Positions 43,440 to 52,592 of a stretch of DNA of 64,000 bases are shown here, one piece after another (within the stretch, counting starts at the first letter, position 1; every line of letters starts with the position of its first letter). Source of the DNA: Croceitalea dokdonensis DOKDO 023 (GTDB taxonomy: Bacteria > Bacteroidota > Bacteroidia > Flavobacteriales > Flavobacteriaceae); contig NZ_LDJX01000001.1 in NCBI RefSeq assembly GCF_001306415.1, forward strand, positions 1-64,000, read 5' to 3'. Below the pieces are notes generated by a model that saw only the letters and a list, made by a program, of their open reading frames with translations, did no database searches and had not been told where the DNA came from. The position numbers were made by a program, and so were the translations under genes.

Positions 43440-44204
43440 CTAATTAATATATCTGCGGATAGCAATAAAAACAAAGATTAGGGCGGAATAGCCTATAAAA
43501 AACGGAATGACAAACTCTTTAAAACCAAGCGCTAGCATTAACCCTATCAATAATAATTGAAAACCCAGACCAAACGTGGATACTGCTGTCATTAACCATT
43601 TGGGCAATTTAGTGCTCTTTACCGCTGAGCGGTCCAAGCGATAAATAATCTTATCAAAAACGCCGTACAGCAATTGGTAAATACCGAATAAAATATTGAC
43701 ATGACGCTGTTTTTCCCCCTTAAGCGCAATAGGGGTATCGTTTTCAAAAATCCTACTGGTAGTATCGCCATTGTGCCTGTTCCTTAAAATCACGTAGTAG
43801 TAATTGTACAGCGTGCCTTGGAGTTGTAGCCCTAAAAATGCAAGCACCGTAAACACAAACGAACCCTTGGTGCAGTACCAAATGGTCACTAAAATCAACA
43901 AATTCAGTAAAATATCTGAAATACTATCCAAATACCTTCCGGTATAGGACGGGGTTTTTTTGAGTCTTGCCAACTCACCGTCCGCCGCGTCTAAAATAGA
44001 TTTTAGGACCAAGAAAAATGCAGTGGCCCAATATTGTTCCATAAGGATGCAATACACGGCAATAAGCCCGCTGACCACAAAAAGTAGGGTAAGGTGTATG
44101 GGAGTAAAAACGGTGTTTTTTAGGGCATTTGCAATAACACTGGCAACGGGTCTGCCGTAATCCGATAAATCGATAAACCGATTTTCCTTGGGTAATTTTG
44201 ACAT
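43440..44204 (-). CDS. CDP-alcohol phosphatidyltransferase family protein
   Basis: A 254-aa membrane enzyme from the preferred ATG at 44204 (six codons inside the longer TTG frame). The signature DGx2ARx8Gx3Dx3D is complete in DGELARLKKTPSYTG followed by RYLDSISD. Six helices are visible, such as IHLTLLFVVSGLIAVYCILM, FTVLAFLGLQLQGTLYNYYY and FGLGFQLLLIGLMLALGF. It joins a CDP-linked donor and an alcohol to make a phospholipid; the acceptor cannot be told. It heads the operon with the amidohydrolase, DUF2147 and DUF6268 genes. Confidence 0.93.
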   Translation of the reverse strand: MSKLPKENRFIDLSDYGRPVASVIANALKNTVFTPIHLTLLFVVSGLIAVYCILMEQYWATAFFLVLKSILDAADGELARLKKTPSYTGRYLDSISDILLNLLILVTIWYCTKGSFVFTVLAFLGLQLQGTLYNYYYVILRNRHNGDTTSRIFENDTPIALKGEKQRHVNILFGIYQLLYGVFDKIIYRLDRSAVKSTKLPKWLMTAVSTFGLGFQLLLIGLMLALGFKEFVIPFFIGYSALIFVFIAIRRYIN

Positions 44205-44467
44205 GATTTTGGCGAAAACCAACAGGCAACGGGAACACGCTAGACCAAAATTGATTTTTATTAAGAATGTAAAGATAATGTTAAATCCTCTATTGGTCCT
44301 AAATTAAACGATATGAAATCTTTTTTTAATGAGCCTATCCCAATATTATTTTTTCTGGAGTTCACCCTATTTCTTATTAAAATCACCTAAGTTCAAAAGG
44401 GTGGTATTTAGCATTGGCAGCATTTTTAAATACCCTAATTGACAAGTCACAGTTCCAACAGCTAAGT

Positions 44468-45074
44468 ATGAAGTTTATCACCGTTATACCCCTTTTTTTC
44501 CTGGCATTCCATACCTTGTCAGTACAGGAGAAAATGCGTCTTAATATTAAAAAATGGTGAACAGAAAGAAGGACGTTATAAACTTAGGCTGCCTAAATAT
44601 GGGGTAACACCTTTTAGAGTCGTAGGCTATAAGAACAAGGAAAAGTATGGGTTAAGGGACTTTACCCATTTGGTAATTTTTAAAGGTTCCAAAACACATT
44701 ATTTTGTAGTGATTTCAACTAAAAAAGAAAGCAAGTCCAACAAAATCAAATTAAAATTCGGTCAAGTCGTCTATAGCGGACAATGTATTGCCCTGTACGA
44801 AACTTTTGAAACCAGATATTCCGGCAATGCAGGTGGAGAGTTTATAGTACAATCAACCAGTAATTACCAAAAAAGCTATGCTAAAAAGTCTGGCGATGAT
44901 TATGCCTATAACATTGGGTATATTTACGGGCTAGGCAACAAAGGGATAAAAAAAAGGGTGTCTGCCTACTTTGCCGATTGTCAAAAATGGGTAACAGCAA
45001 TTGAGGAGGACCGTATTGGGAAAAGGGATGTGAAAGCCATGATAGCGTTTTATGGGCATGATTGCCTGCCATAA
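44468..45074 (+). pseudogene. Secreted protein gene broken by a frameshift in an A6 run
   Basis: ATG at 44468 opens a signal peptide (MKFITVIPLFFLAFHTLSVQ) that runs to a stop at 44556-44558. The next frame is open to 45074 and reads KNGEQKEGRYKLRLPKYGVT, then FRVVGYKNKEKYGLRDFTHL and a 134-aa protein-like tail (YSGQCIALYETFETRYSGNA, YIYGLGNKGIKKRVSAYFAD). Removing one A from the six-A run at 44549-44554 joins the parts as MRLNIKNGEQKEGRYK. So one added base, real or a sequencing error, breaks a gene of about 200 codons. Family not recognised. Confidence 0.75.
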
Positions 45075-45155
45075 CCAGAATTTATTTTCAAGGTGTCCCG
45101 TATATTTTCAATAGTGCGATATGGCCATTTAATTAGTTGTATTTAAAGGGTTTTA

Positions 45156-46403
45156 ATGAAACAACCAAGCTGGTATTATTTATTACTTTTAATATTGTCT
45201 GGCGAAGCGGTATTTATTTTACCGTTTGTACTGCCAAGAATATTTAGACCAACGGTTCTAGAGGTGTTTGGCTTGGATAATGTGGACTTAGGACTCTGTT
45301 TTACCGTTTACGGTATTGTGGCCGTGCCTTCCTATCTTCTGGGAGGGCCTTTGGCAGATAAATTTCCTCCTAGAAAATTGATAGCGGTGGCGCTTTGGAT
45401 GACGGCTGCAGGGGGATTAGTATTCGCATCTTTACCCTCTGTTGGTACCTTACAGTTTCTTTATGGCTATTGGGGATTTACCACTATATTTTTGTTTTGG
45501 GCACCCATGATAAAGGCCACAAGGGTTTGGGGCGGAGACAAAGCGCAAGGCAAAGCATTTGGTTTATTGGATGGGGGACGTGGGCTAACCGGGTTTTTAT
45601 TTGGACTTTTGGGAATATTTGTCTTTTCACTTTTTTTAGGGGACGCCGTAGCAGAAACGTCTTTGGTTAAGCGTCAATTTGCATTCACTTATGTGCTCTA
45701 TGCCAGTGCTGTTATTATCGTGCTGATCGGCGCGTTAGTTTGGTTATTTATGAAAGCCGGAACTGATGAAAAAGAAATCCTACTTGAGAAAATATCAATC
45801 TCTGACATTAAGGCGGTGCTCAGATTGCCTTCCGTTTGGTTATTGATGGTGATTATTCTTTGTGCCTATGTAGGATATAAAATCACGGATATCGTCTCCC
45901 AGTACGCTAATGAGGTCATGTTGTACGATCAAGTGGCGGCGGCCCGTGTTGGGACCTTTCTACAATTCTTAAGACCCGCAACGGGCATCCTCGTAGGATT
46001 GTTGGTAGACCGTTTTAAAATTACGTTTTGGTTGTTGCTAAGTCTAATTTTATGTGTTTTTGGCGGCATCTTTTTTGCCTCAGGGGTGATAGGACCCAAC
46101 ACTACCATCCTCTTTTTTATCTCCGTTATACTTGTGGCATTGGGGGTGTATGCCTCCAGAGCACTTTATTTTGGGGTAATGCGGGAGGGAAAAATACCAT
46201 TGGTATGGACCGGAACCGCTGTTGGACTTATTTCATTGGTGGGGTATACCCCAGATATTTTTGCCGGTACCGCTTATGGATACTTGTTGGATACCTATCC
46301 GGGGGAACAGGGACATCAATATGTGTTTTGGATGTTAACTGCCTTTTCTGCCGTAGGCGCTTTGGCTTCTTTGGTGTATTATAAGATGTATGCAAAAGAT
46401 TAG
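45156..46403 (+). CDS. Major facilitator superfamily transporter
   Basis: A 415-aa MFS protein with 12 predicted helices. The loop 2-3 signature GGPLADKFPPRKLIAVAL is clear, and the second half repeats it as VGLLVDRFKITFWLLLSL. The N-terminus is WYYLLLLILSGEAVFILPFV. The substrate is unknown; the similarity is to sugar-phosphate/organic-anion type permeases. It stands alone, 73 bp before the S41 peptidase on the same strand. Confidence 0.92.
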   Translation: MKQPSWYYLLLLILSGEAVFILPFVLPRIFRPTVLEVFGLDNVDLGLCFTVYGIVAVPSYLLGGPLADKFPPRKLIAVALWMTAAGGLVFASLPSVGTLQFLYGYWGFTTIFLFWAPMIKATRVWGGDKAQGKAFGLLDGGRGLTGFLFGLLGIFVFSLFLGDAVAETSLVKRQFAFTYVLYASAVIIVLIGALVWLFMKAGTDEKEILLEKISISDIKAVLRLPSVWLLMVIILCAYVGYKITDIVSQYANEVMLYDQVAAARVGTFLQFLRPATGILVGLLVDRFKITFWLLLSLILCVFGGIFFASGVIGPNTTILFFISVILVALGVYASRALYFGVMREGKIPLVWTGTAVGLISLVGYTPDIFAGTAYGYLLDTYPGEQGHQYVFWMLTAFSAVGALASLVYYKMYAKD

Positions 46404-46475
46404 GCCAGTGGTGAAAATGCCGTAAAACCGTTGTGCTTTTATTATCTTCCGTCCATAAAACCAAATTCCAATCCA

Positions 46476-49400
46476 ATGAGAGGTGTTTTCTTAGTCCTTA
46501 CCCTTGTTTTAACTTCTGTTTCCTTAGCCCAAACAAAGCCCCAATGGGTGCGTTACCCGTCAATTTCCCCTGATGGAGCAGCCATAGTCTTTACGTACAA
46601 AGGCAATCTTTTCCGGGTAGCTGCCACCGGTGGTACAGCAACCCAACTTACCTTTCATAATGCCCACGATTATAAGGCAGTATGGAGCCGTGATGGTCAA
46701 CGTATTGCCTTTGCATCCGATCGCTATGGCAACTTTGATATCTTTTCCATGGATGCCCTTGGTGGGGCGGCCACTAGGCTCACTTTTCATAGTACGGATG
46801 AGATTCCTTATGCTTATTCACATGACAACAGAACGGTTCTTTTTGGTGCCACCCGTCAAGATGCGGTAAAGCATCGGCAATATCCAACGGGGAGCCAACC
46901 GGAACTTTACGCTGTTGCCCCTATGGCTGGTAGTGTCAATCAAGTACTGACCGTTCCTGCGCAGGATGTGCAGACTTCAAAGGATGGTGGTTTTCTATTG
47001 TATCATGATAAAAAGGGCTATGAAGACGAGTTTAGAAAGCATCATGTATCTGCAATTACCCGGGATGTCTGGAAATACGATACCGCATCCGGTAAACATA
47101 CCATGTTGACGTCATTCAAGGGGGAAGATAGAAATCCGGTTTTATCAACTGATGAAAAAACAGTGTACTATTTGAGTGAGGAAAGTGGTAATTTTAATGT
47201 ACACAAGTTTGCGTTGGACACCCCATCCCAAAACCAACAACTAACCAATTTAAAAACCCATCCAGTTCGGTTTTTATCCTATGGTAATGGTGTTATGGCG
47301 TTTAGTTATGATGGGGAACTGTACACCTTAAAAGATGGTGGCCAGCCAGAGAAGGTTCCGGTTTTAATTCGCACCCAAGACGGTGCCAACACAGATAAAT
47401 TTGTCTCCATAAACGCAGGAGTTCGGGAAATGGCCATTTCACCAAACGGGAAAGAGATTGCCTTTATCGCTAGGGGAGAAGTATTCGTTACTGCTATAGA
47501 GGGCGGACTCACCAAACGTCTTACCAATACCCCAGAACAAGAACGTTTTGTTCGTTTTACCCACGATGGTAAGGGTGTAGCCTATGCTAGTGAGCGTGAA
47601 GGAAGATGGCAAATCTATAAGACCACGATTGTTAGAAAGGAAGAGCCGTACTTCTTTGCAGCCACGCTGCTGAAGGAAGAAACCGTATTAAGTAAGGATG
47701 TGGATACGTACCTACCTGAGTTTTCCCCTGATGGAAAACAATTGGCCTACATAGAAGATAGGAGAACGTTAAAGGTTTTAAACCTTGATACCAAAACGGA
47801 GAAAACCTTGCTGACCCCGGACGAGTTGTACCACATGCGGGATGGGGATAAATATTTTAAATGGAGTCCGGACAGTAAGTGGTTGGTGGTTTCATGGGGC
47901 AAAACCCTTAGCAATGGTGAGATTTTATTAGTTGATGCAGAAGGAAATAAAAAAATGAACCTCACCCAGAGTGGGTATTATGATTATTATCCTAAATGGG
48001 TCAACGAAGGCAAGCAATTGCTATGGTTTAGCAACAGGGATGGCCTAAAGAGTTACGCGACCAGTGGCAGCACCCAAAACGATGTGTACACGATGTTCTT
48101 GAATCAGGAAAGCTGGGATAAATTTAATTTGAGTAAGGAAGATTTTGACTTGATGAAGCTGATGGATGAAAAGAAGGATGCTAAAAAAGAGGATGAGGCT
48201 TCCAAGGATAAAAAGAAGAAGGACAAGAAAAAGAAAGATGAAGACAAAGAGACGGTAAAGCCCCTAATATTTGACGTGGAGGCTGTGGATGAGCGCAAGG
48301 CAAGGTTGACCATACATTCTTCAAATTTAGGAGATGCCGTGCTTTCCAAGGATGGGGAAAAATTGTATTATTTGGCACGTTTTGAGAAAAACATGAACCT
48401 ATGGGAAACAGAACTACGCACTAAAAAGACCAAGATGCTGATTTCATTGGGAGCGCGAAGTGGTAGCTTGCAATGGGATAAAGATCAAGAAGATCTCTTT
48501 TTACTCAGTGATGGTTCCATCTCAAAGGTAGATTTGGCCAAAGCCGCAAAAGAACCGGTAAAAATGAAGTCCGAAATGCAGTTGGACACCGATGCAGAAC
48601 GCCAGCATATGTTTGAGCATATTTGGTTACGGACCAACGCTATTTTCTATCACTCCAATTTCCATGGTCAAGATTGGGAGATGCTCAAAAAAGAGTATGA
48701 AAAATACATCCCACATTTGGGCAACTCTTACGAATTTGCTGAAATGGTATCGGAATTATTGGGTGAACTCAACGTAAGCCATGCGGGTGGCCGTTTTGGC
48801 ACCACTATTCCCAATGCCGATGCCACGGCAAGCCTTGGGATTTTTATAGATTATAGCCATAAGGATGATGGCTTAAAAATTGCCGAAATTATTAAAGGTG
48901 GCCCTTTGGATAAGGCGGCTTTAAATATCAAGGCAGGAAGTATTATAGAGAAAATTAATGGCGAACCAATTCTAGCCAATACGGACCCTGCTAAATATTT
49001 AAACAGATTGGCTGGTACGTTTACCTTGCTGGAAGTACGGGACCCCAAAACCCAAAAAAGACAACAACTTAGGGTAAAGCCCATTAGTCTATCAGATGAA
49101 AATAGGTTGCTTTATAAACGATGGGTAAAACAAAATGAAAAGGAGGTAGCGGAAAAAAGTAAGGGAAAACTGGGGTATGTGCATATTCCTGGCATGAGCG
49201 ACGGTCCTTACCGAACTATTTATGAGCAGATGCTGGGTAAATTTGCAGATAAGGAGGCCGTAATCGTGGACACACGCTTTAATGGTGGAGGGGATTTGGT
49301 CGCAGATTTGGCCATGTTCTTTACAGGAGAGCCTTTTATCACTTACGAAACCGAAGACCGGCAGGTAGGAGGGGAGCCAACCTCTAGATGGACCAAACCC

Positions 49401-49715
49401 ACATTGGCCATATTCAATGAATCCATGTATAGTGATGGGCATTGTTTTGCCAGTGGTTATACGGATTTAAAAATAGGCAAGACCGTGGGGATGCCAGTGC
49501 CCGGGACTTGTAGTTTTGCGGGTTGGGAGCGTTTGCCCAATGGTGGTGTTTGGGGCGTGGTGCCGGTAAGTGCTAAGAACAAAGCAGGAGAGTGGATGGA
49601 AAATAACCAAACGGAACCTATGATACAGGTTAAAAATGAGCCAGACGTTATCAATACCGGTATTGACCAACAATTGGAGCGGTCTATCATGGAGTTGATG
49701 AAAGAGGTTAATTAA
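46476..49715 (+). CDS. Tricorn-like S41 peptidase with N-terminal propeller
   Basis: A 1079-aa secreted protease from ATG 46476, which gives a signal peptide (MRGVFLVLTLVLTSVSLAQ). Residues 20-340 and 340-690 form TolB/PD40-type propellers (SISPDGAAIVFTYKGNLFRV, WSRDGQRIAFASDRYGNFDI). A lysine/aspartate-rich linker (about 565-595) interrupts the second. A tricorn C1 helical part, a PDZ domain (IIKGGPLDKAALNIKAGSII) and the S41 core with DTRFNGGGDLVADLAMFF and ESMYSDGHCFASGY follow. It should cleave peptides in the periplasm or outside. Its last 57 bases are repeated at 51436. Confidence 0.93.
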   Translation: MRGVFLVLTLVLTSVSLAQTKPQWVRYPSISPDGAAIVFTYKGNLFRVAATGGTATQLTFHNAHDYKAVWSRDGQRIAFASDRYGNFDIFSMDALGGAATRLTFHSTDEIPYAYSHDNRTVLFGATRQDAVKHRQYPTGSQPELYAVAPMAGSVNQVLTVPAQDVQTSKDGGFLLYHDKKGYEDEFRKHHVSAITRDVWKYDTASGKHTMLTSFKGEDRNPVLSTDEKTVYYLSEESGNFNVHKFALDTPSQNQQLTNLKTHPVRFLSYGNGVMAFSYDGELYTLKDGGQPEKVPVLIRTQDGANTDKFVSINAGVREMAISPNGKEIAFIARGEVFVTAIEGGLTKRLTNTPEQERFVRFTHDGKGVAYASEREGRWQIYKTTIVRKEEPYFFAATLLKEETVLSKDVDTYLPEFSPDGKQLAYIEDRRTLKVLNLDTKTEKTLLTPDELYHMRDGDKYFKWSPDSKWLVVSWGKTLSNGEILLVDAEGNKKMNLTQSGYYDYYPKWVNEGKQLLWFSNRDGLKSYATSGSTQNDVYTMFLNQESWDKFNLSKEDFDLMKLMDEKKDAKKEDEASKDKKKKDKKKKDEDKETVKPLIFDVEAVDERKARLTIHSSNLGDAVLSKDGEKLYYLARFEKNMNLWETELRTKKTKMLISLGARSGSLQWDKDQEDLFLLSDGSISKVDLAKAAKEPVKMKSEMQLDTDAERQHMFEHIWLRTNAIFYHSNFHGQDWEMLKKEYEKYIPHLGNSYEFAEMVSELLGELNVSHAGGRFGTTIPNADATASLGIFIDYSHKDDGLKIAEIIKGGPLDKAALNIKAGSIIEKINGEPILANTDPAKYLNRLAGTFTLLEVRDPKTQKRQQLRVKPISLSDENRLLYKRWVKQNEKEVAEKSKGKLGYVHIPGMSDGPYRTIYEQMLGKFADKEAVIVDTRFNGGGDLVADLAMFFTGEPFITYETEDRQVGGEPTSRWTKPTLAIFNESMYSDGHCFASGYTDLKIGKTVGMPVPGTCSFAGWERLPNGGVWGVVPVSAKNKAGEWMENNQTEPMIQVKNEPDVINTGIDQQLERSIMELMKEVN

Positions 49716-49722
49716 CCGTAGT

Positions 49723-49880
49723 TTCGGTTCTTTATTCCTTCTTCATAAAGTGAGCTGATTTCAGAAATACGCTTTTTGGGGTGTTGCTTTACAATTTACT
49801 TGGTTTAGCCAATAGAAATAGGGTTTCCGTTATCCTTTTGTAAGACTTAGATAGCTCTTAAGCGCCAGTAAAAACAAGGT
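49723..49880 (-). pseudogene. 3' remnant of a YdeI/OmpD-associated family gene (copy 1)
   Basis: Minus-strand sequence aligns with the 3' end of the gene at 51489-52065: shared stretches include AGTGAGnTGATTTCAGnAATACGCTTTT, in which both copies agree over AATACGCTTTT, and CTTTTGTAAnACnTAGATA. Both follow the S41 gene end directly. No open frame survives, so this copy is dead. The rest of the gap to 49966 shows nothing recognisable. Confidence 0.65.
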
Positions 49881-49966
49881 AGTGTAAAGATATTGCTGTG
49901 GGGTACAACGCATGTTCAACACTTTTAAGGGAAAAAGGAACCCATAAATAGACTTTACCCAGTTGC

Positions 49967-51199
49967 CTATTGCTTTTCCGCTTTTAGTCTTTTTAATTCT
50001 GAAGGTGCCTTGGGGTGACCATTTTCTGCTGCTTTCTCAAACCATGAGATGGCTTTTTCAATATCTACCCCCACAACTTCTCCAGTTTCATAGAAATAAC
50101 CCATATTGTACTGTGCCACCCTGTCATTGCCGAGTGCTGCCTTTTCCATCCAGGTAAACGCCTTATTTAAGTCCTTTTTTACGCCTTTACCTTGGTAATA
50201 CAAGGAGGCCACCTCAAACTGGGCATCGGTAAAGCCCTGATTTGCGGCCTTATGGTACCAATAGAAGGCTTTTTCAAAATCCTGCTCCACACCATCCCCA
50301 TTGTCGTAGGTAACACCCAAAGAATATTGAGAGAGTGAGGACCCAGCATTGGCTGCTTTTTCATACCAAGAAAGTGCTTTTTTGATATCACGGTCCACCA
50401 CATTGCCTAAATGATAAAATTGGGCTACCTGCAGCTGGGCTTCCGGATTTCCTTGTTCGGCTGCCTTTTCAAACCAATAAAACGCTTTATCCATATTTGG
50501 TTCAACCAGTTGCCCATTATTGTAGACAACTGCCAGGTTAAATTGGGCGTCCAGATTCCCTTTGGTTGCAGATAGCTCTAAAAGGGACATCACTTTGTCC
50601 GTATTCTTTTCCCGCTCTTTGGCATTGAGCAGATACATGGCCTGTTCAAATGCATAATCGGCACCGCCAGAAGCTACGCTTTTATCTAACCAGTACATGG
50701 CTTTCTCCCAATCTTTTTCGACCACAATACCCTCATAAAAGCACCTAAATGCATTGTGTTGCGAATCATGTATGCCTCCTTCTGCACTTTTTAGGTTCCA
50801 TTCAAAGAACTTTTCTGGATTTTTTTCTAGACCACCTTCACCTGTATAATAAAAAACGGACAGATTGTGCTGTGCTTGTGCATCTCCCTGCTGGGCCGCT
50901 TTCTCAAACCATTTTACCGCTCTGTTCAAATCCCTTGGGGTTCCGCTCTCGTAATAGATTTGAGCCAAGTACATCTGGGCCTTCACATGTCCCTGTAGTG
51001 CACTTTTTTCTATCCATAAAAACCCCTTTTCGTAAGAATAGATGTCATCATCTTTCTCAATATATTTTACGCCTAACTCATATTGCGCCTGCGCATTCCC
51101 TTTTTCTGCTTTGGATATAAGATTTTCCAAATTCTGTGCGGATAAGGTTAGGGTTATCAATAGGGCGAATAGTATTGGGTATGCGGTTATTTTATTCAT
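49967..51199 (-). CDS. Sel1-like repeat protein, exported
   Basis: A 410-aa protein from the ATG at 51199, which provides the signal peptide (PILFALLITLTLSAQNLE); the 70-codon extension to 51409 is not protein-like. About ten Sel1-like (TPR-type) repeats fill the mature chain, such as AQAQYELGVKYIEKDDDIYS, AQAQHNLSVFYYTGEGGLEK, PEAQLQVAQFYHLGNVVDRD, DAQFEVASLYYQGKGVKKDL and AQYNMGYFYETGEVVGVDIE. It is a protein-interaction solenoid in the periplasm or on the surface. It lies between the two copies of a duplicated S41/YdeI junction, so it may be an insertion. Confidence 0.92.
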   Translation of the reverse strand: MNKITAYPILFALLITLTLSAQNLENLISKAEKGNAQAQYELGVKYIEKDDDIYSYEKGFLWIEKSALQGHVKAQMYLAQIYYESGTPRDLNRAVKWFEKAAQQGDAQAQHNLSVFYYTGEGGLEKNPEKFFEWNLKSAEGGIHDSQHNAFRCFYEGIVVEKDWEKAMYWLDKSVASGGADYAFEQAMYLLNAKEREKNTDKVMSLLELSATKGNLDAQFNLAVVYNNGQLVEPNMDKAFYWFEKAAEQGNPEAQLQVAQFYHLGNVVDRDIKKALSWYEKAANAGSSLSQYSLGVTYDNGDGVEQDFEKAFYWYHKAANQGFTDAQFEVASLYYQGKGVKKDLNKAFTWMEKAALGNDRVAQYNMGYFYETGEVVGVDIEKAISWFEKAAENGHPKAPSELKRLKAEKQ

Positions 51200-51435
51200 T
51201 GGTATATTTTTTTTGTTGCAATATACTGGTTGATAACCCAATCCACTACCCTGAATTCCGTGTTTTTGTAAAGATGAACGGCTTATTTTAACAAAAAGTC
51301 TTAAAACTTCAACCTTACGGCCTTTTATTAAATTGTAGTCCATCCAAAACTTTTGGATGTTAGTCCGTGGGCAATCAAATACATGCACTATACCATGACT
51401 TTCTTGCACGGCTGCTGTTGATGTTTCCTATTCTA

Positions 51436-51492
51436 GGCATTGACCAACAACCGGAACATTCTATCATGCCGTTGGTGAAAGCGTTGAATTAG
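51436..51492 (+). pseudogene. 3' fragment of an S41 peptidase gene (duplicate)
   Basis: In frame it reads GIDQQPEHSIMPLVKALN then stop, against GIDQQLERSIMELMKEVN then stop at the end of the intact S41 gene (49659-49715). The following bases continue to align. Only this tail of the gene remains here. Confidence 0.65.
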
Positions 51493-52065
51493 CCGTTGTT
51501 ATGGTACTTTGTTCCTTGTTCACCAAGTGAGATGATTTCAGCAATACGCTTTTGCCGCGCTGCTTCACGTTTGGCTTGGTTGAGGCAATAGAGGTAGCTT
51601 TTCTGTTGTTCTTTTGTAAAACCTAGATAATTCTTGAAGGTAGTGGAATTAGCTTTAAACGCCAGTTTTAGGTAATTTGGTATGATGCCTTTCTCCACGT
51701 CATCAAGTGCCGTCCATGAACCGTTCTCTTTGGCTATATGGATAGCTTTCTGCCCGCTATCATACATAAGACCGGCCGCTTCTAGCTTTAGAAGGTAGTC
51801 TTTGTTTACTTTACTCCACATACTTTTTGGTTTTCTAGGGCAGAAGTATTGTAGCCGCATTCCAACTCCCAAACTTTTACGGTACAATCAATCCATCCGT
51901 AGCAAAGTGCTTTACGTACAGATTCTTCCCAGTGCATACTAAGCAATTCACGGTCTATTTTATAAAAGATAAGATAAGTGCCTTTTGAGGATTTACGATG
52001 TTTTTGAAGCCAATTTCACCAATGGCCATCATTTTTAGAGTAACCGGTATCCATTTCTTTTTCCA
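51489..52065 (-). pseudogene. YdeI/OmpD-associated family gene, broken (copy 2)
   Basis: From ATG 52065 the frame reads MEKEMDTGYSKNDGHW, a TGA stop, then NWLQKHRKSSKGTYLIFYK and HWEESVRKALCYGWID, the normal YdeI-family N-terminal half (an Arg or Gln codon turned to TGA). After about 51870 the match continues in another frame: FCPRKPKSMWSKVNKDYLLK, ENGSWTALDDVEKGIIPNYL and KREAARQKRIAEI. So the gene has one nonsense change and one frameshift. A 132-codon distal frame (51489-51887) remains open but lacks the first half. The start is two bases from the GNAT gene stop, so it was the last gene of that operon. Confidence 0.8.
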
Positions 52066-52066
52066 T

Positions 52067-52591
52067 TTAGCAAAGTGCCGTTTTACGTAAGATAAAGGTA
52101 AGTCCGGTAGGTTTCTTGGTGTGCAAATGCCCCAAACTACCCTTCTTCTTTATTAGTTCACCGCCTATTTTTTGTACTGCTTTTTGCGACCTGTAACTGT
52201 GTTTATCCACATTAAAGACCACATAGTTAAAATGCCTGAATGCATAGGAAATCATAAGGTTTTTGAATGAAGCATTGTAAATGCCGCCCCAGTAAGCACG
52301 ACTTAAAAATGTCCAACCTATTTCAACCGCTGTACTGTCTTCAGGATGAACCTTAAACCTAGAACTACCTATGATGTTGCGGGTAGTGCGATCTATAATG
52401 GCAAGGGCACCGTTGGAAGTAATGGCATCTTTAAAAAAGGAAGAAAAGTTGTTTAGTTCTCCCCTGTCCTTATTTTGGTGCAGTGCCCAAATTTGAGGGT
52501 CCTGAGCTACTTTATACAACGCTTCAAAATCCGATACCCGCAAGGGGCGCAGTAGGACCAGTTCATTTTCTAGAGTGGGCTGTAAACACAT
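52067..52591 (-). CDS. GNAT-family N-acetyltransferase (RimJ/RimL-like)
   Basis: A 174-aa acetyltransferase of the RimJ/RimL type: LENELVLLRPLRVSDFEALY at the start, GALAIIDRTTRNIIGSSRFK, VEIGWTFLSRAYWGGIYNAS, and FNVDKHSYRSQKAVQKIGGE at the end, the usual N-S-x-x-A/A-x-x-K-x-G motif. It probably N-acetylates small amines or protein N-termini. Its start lies one base after the M1 peptidase stop, so the genes are co-transcribed. Confidence 0.93.
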   Translation of the reverse strand: MCLQPTLENELVLLRPLRVSDFEALYKVAQDPQIWALHQNKDRGELNNFSSFFKDAITSNGALAIIDRTTRNIIGSSRFKVHPEDSTAVEIGWTFLSRAYWGGIYNASFKNLMISYAFRHFNYVVFNVDKHSYRSQKAVQKIGGELIKKKGSLGHLHTKKPTGLTFILRKTALC

Positions 52592-52592
52592 G

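Noticed and set aside
44281-44400. Short plus-strand frame MKSFFNEPIPILFFLEF
   Set aside because: Only 25 codons with no start signal or conservation clue; probably chance in AT-rich DNA.
51200-51409. N-terminal extension of the Sel1 protein
   Set aside because: The signal peptide begins at 51199 and the extension has no protein-like features.
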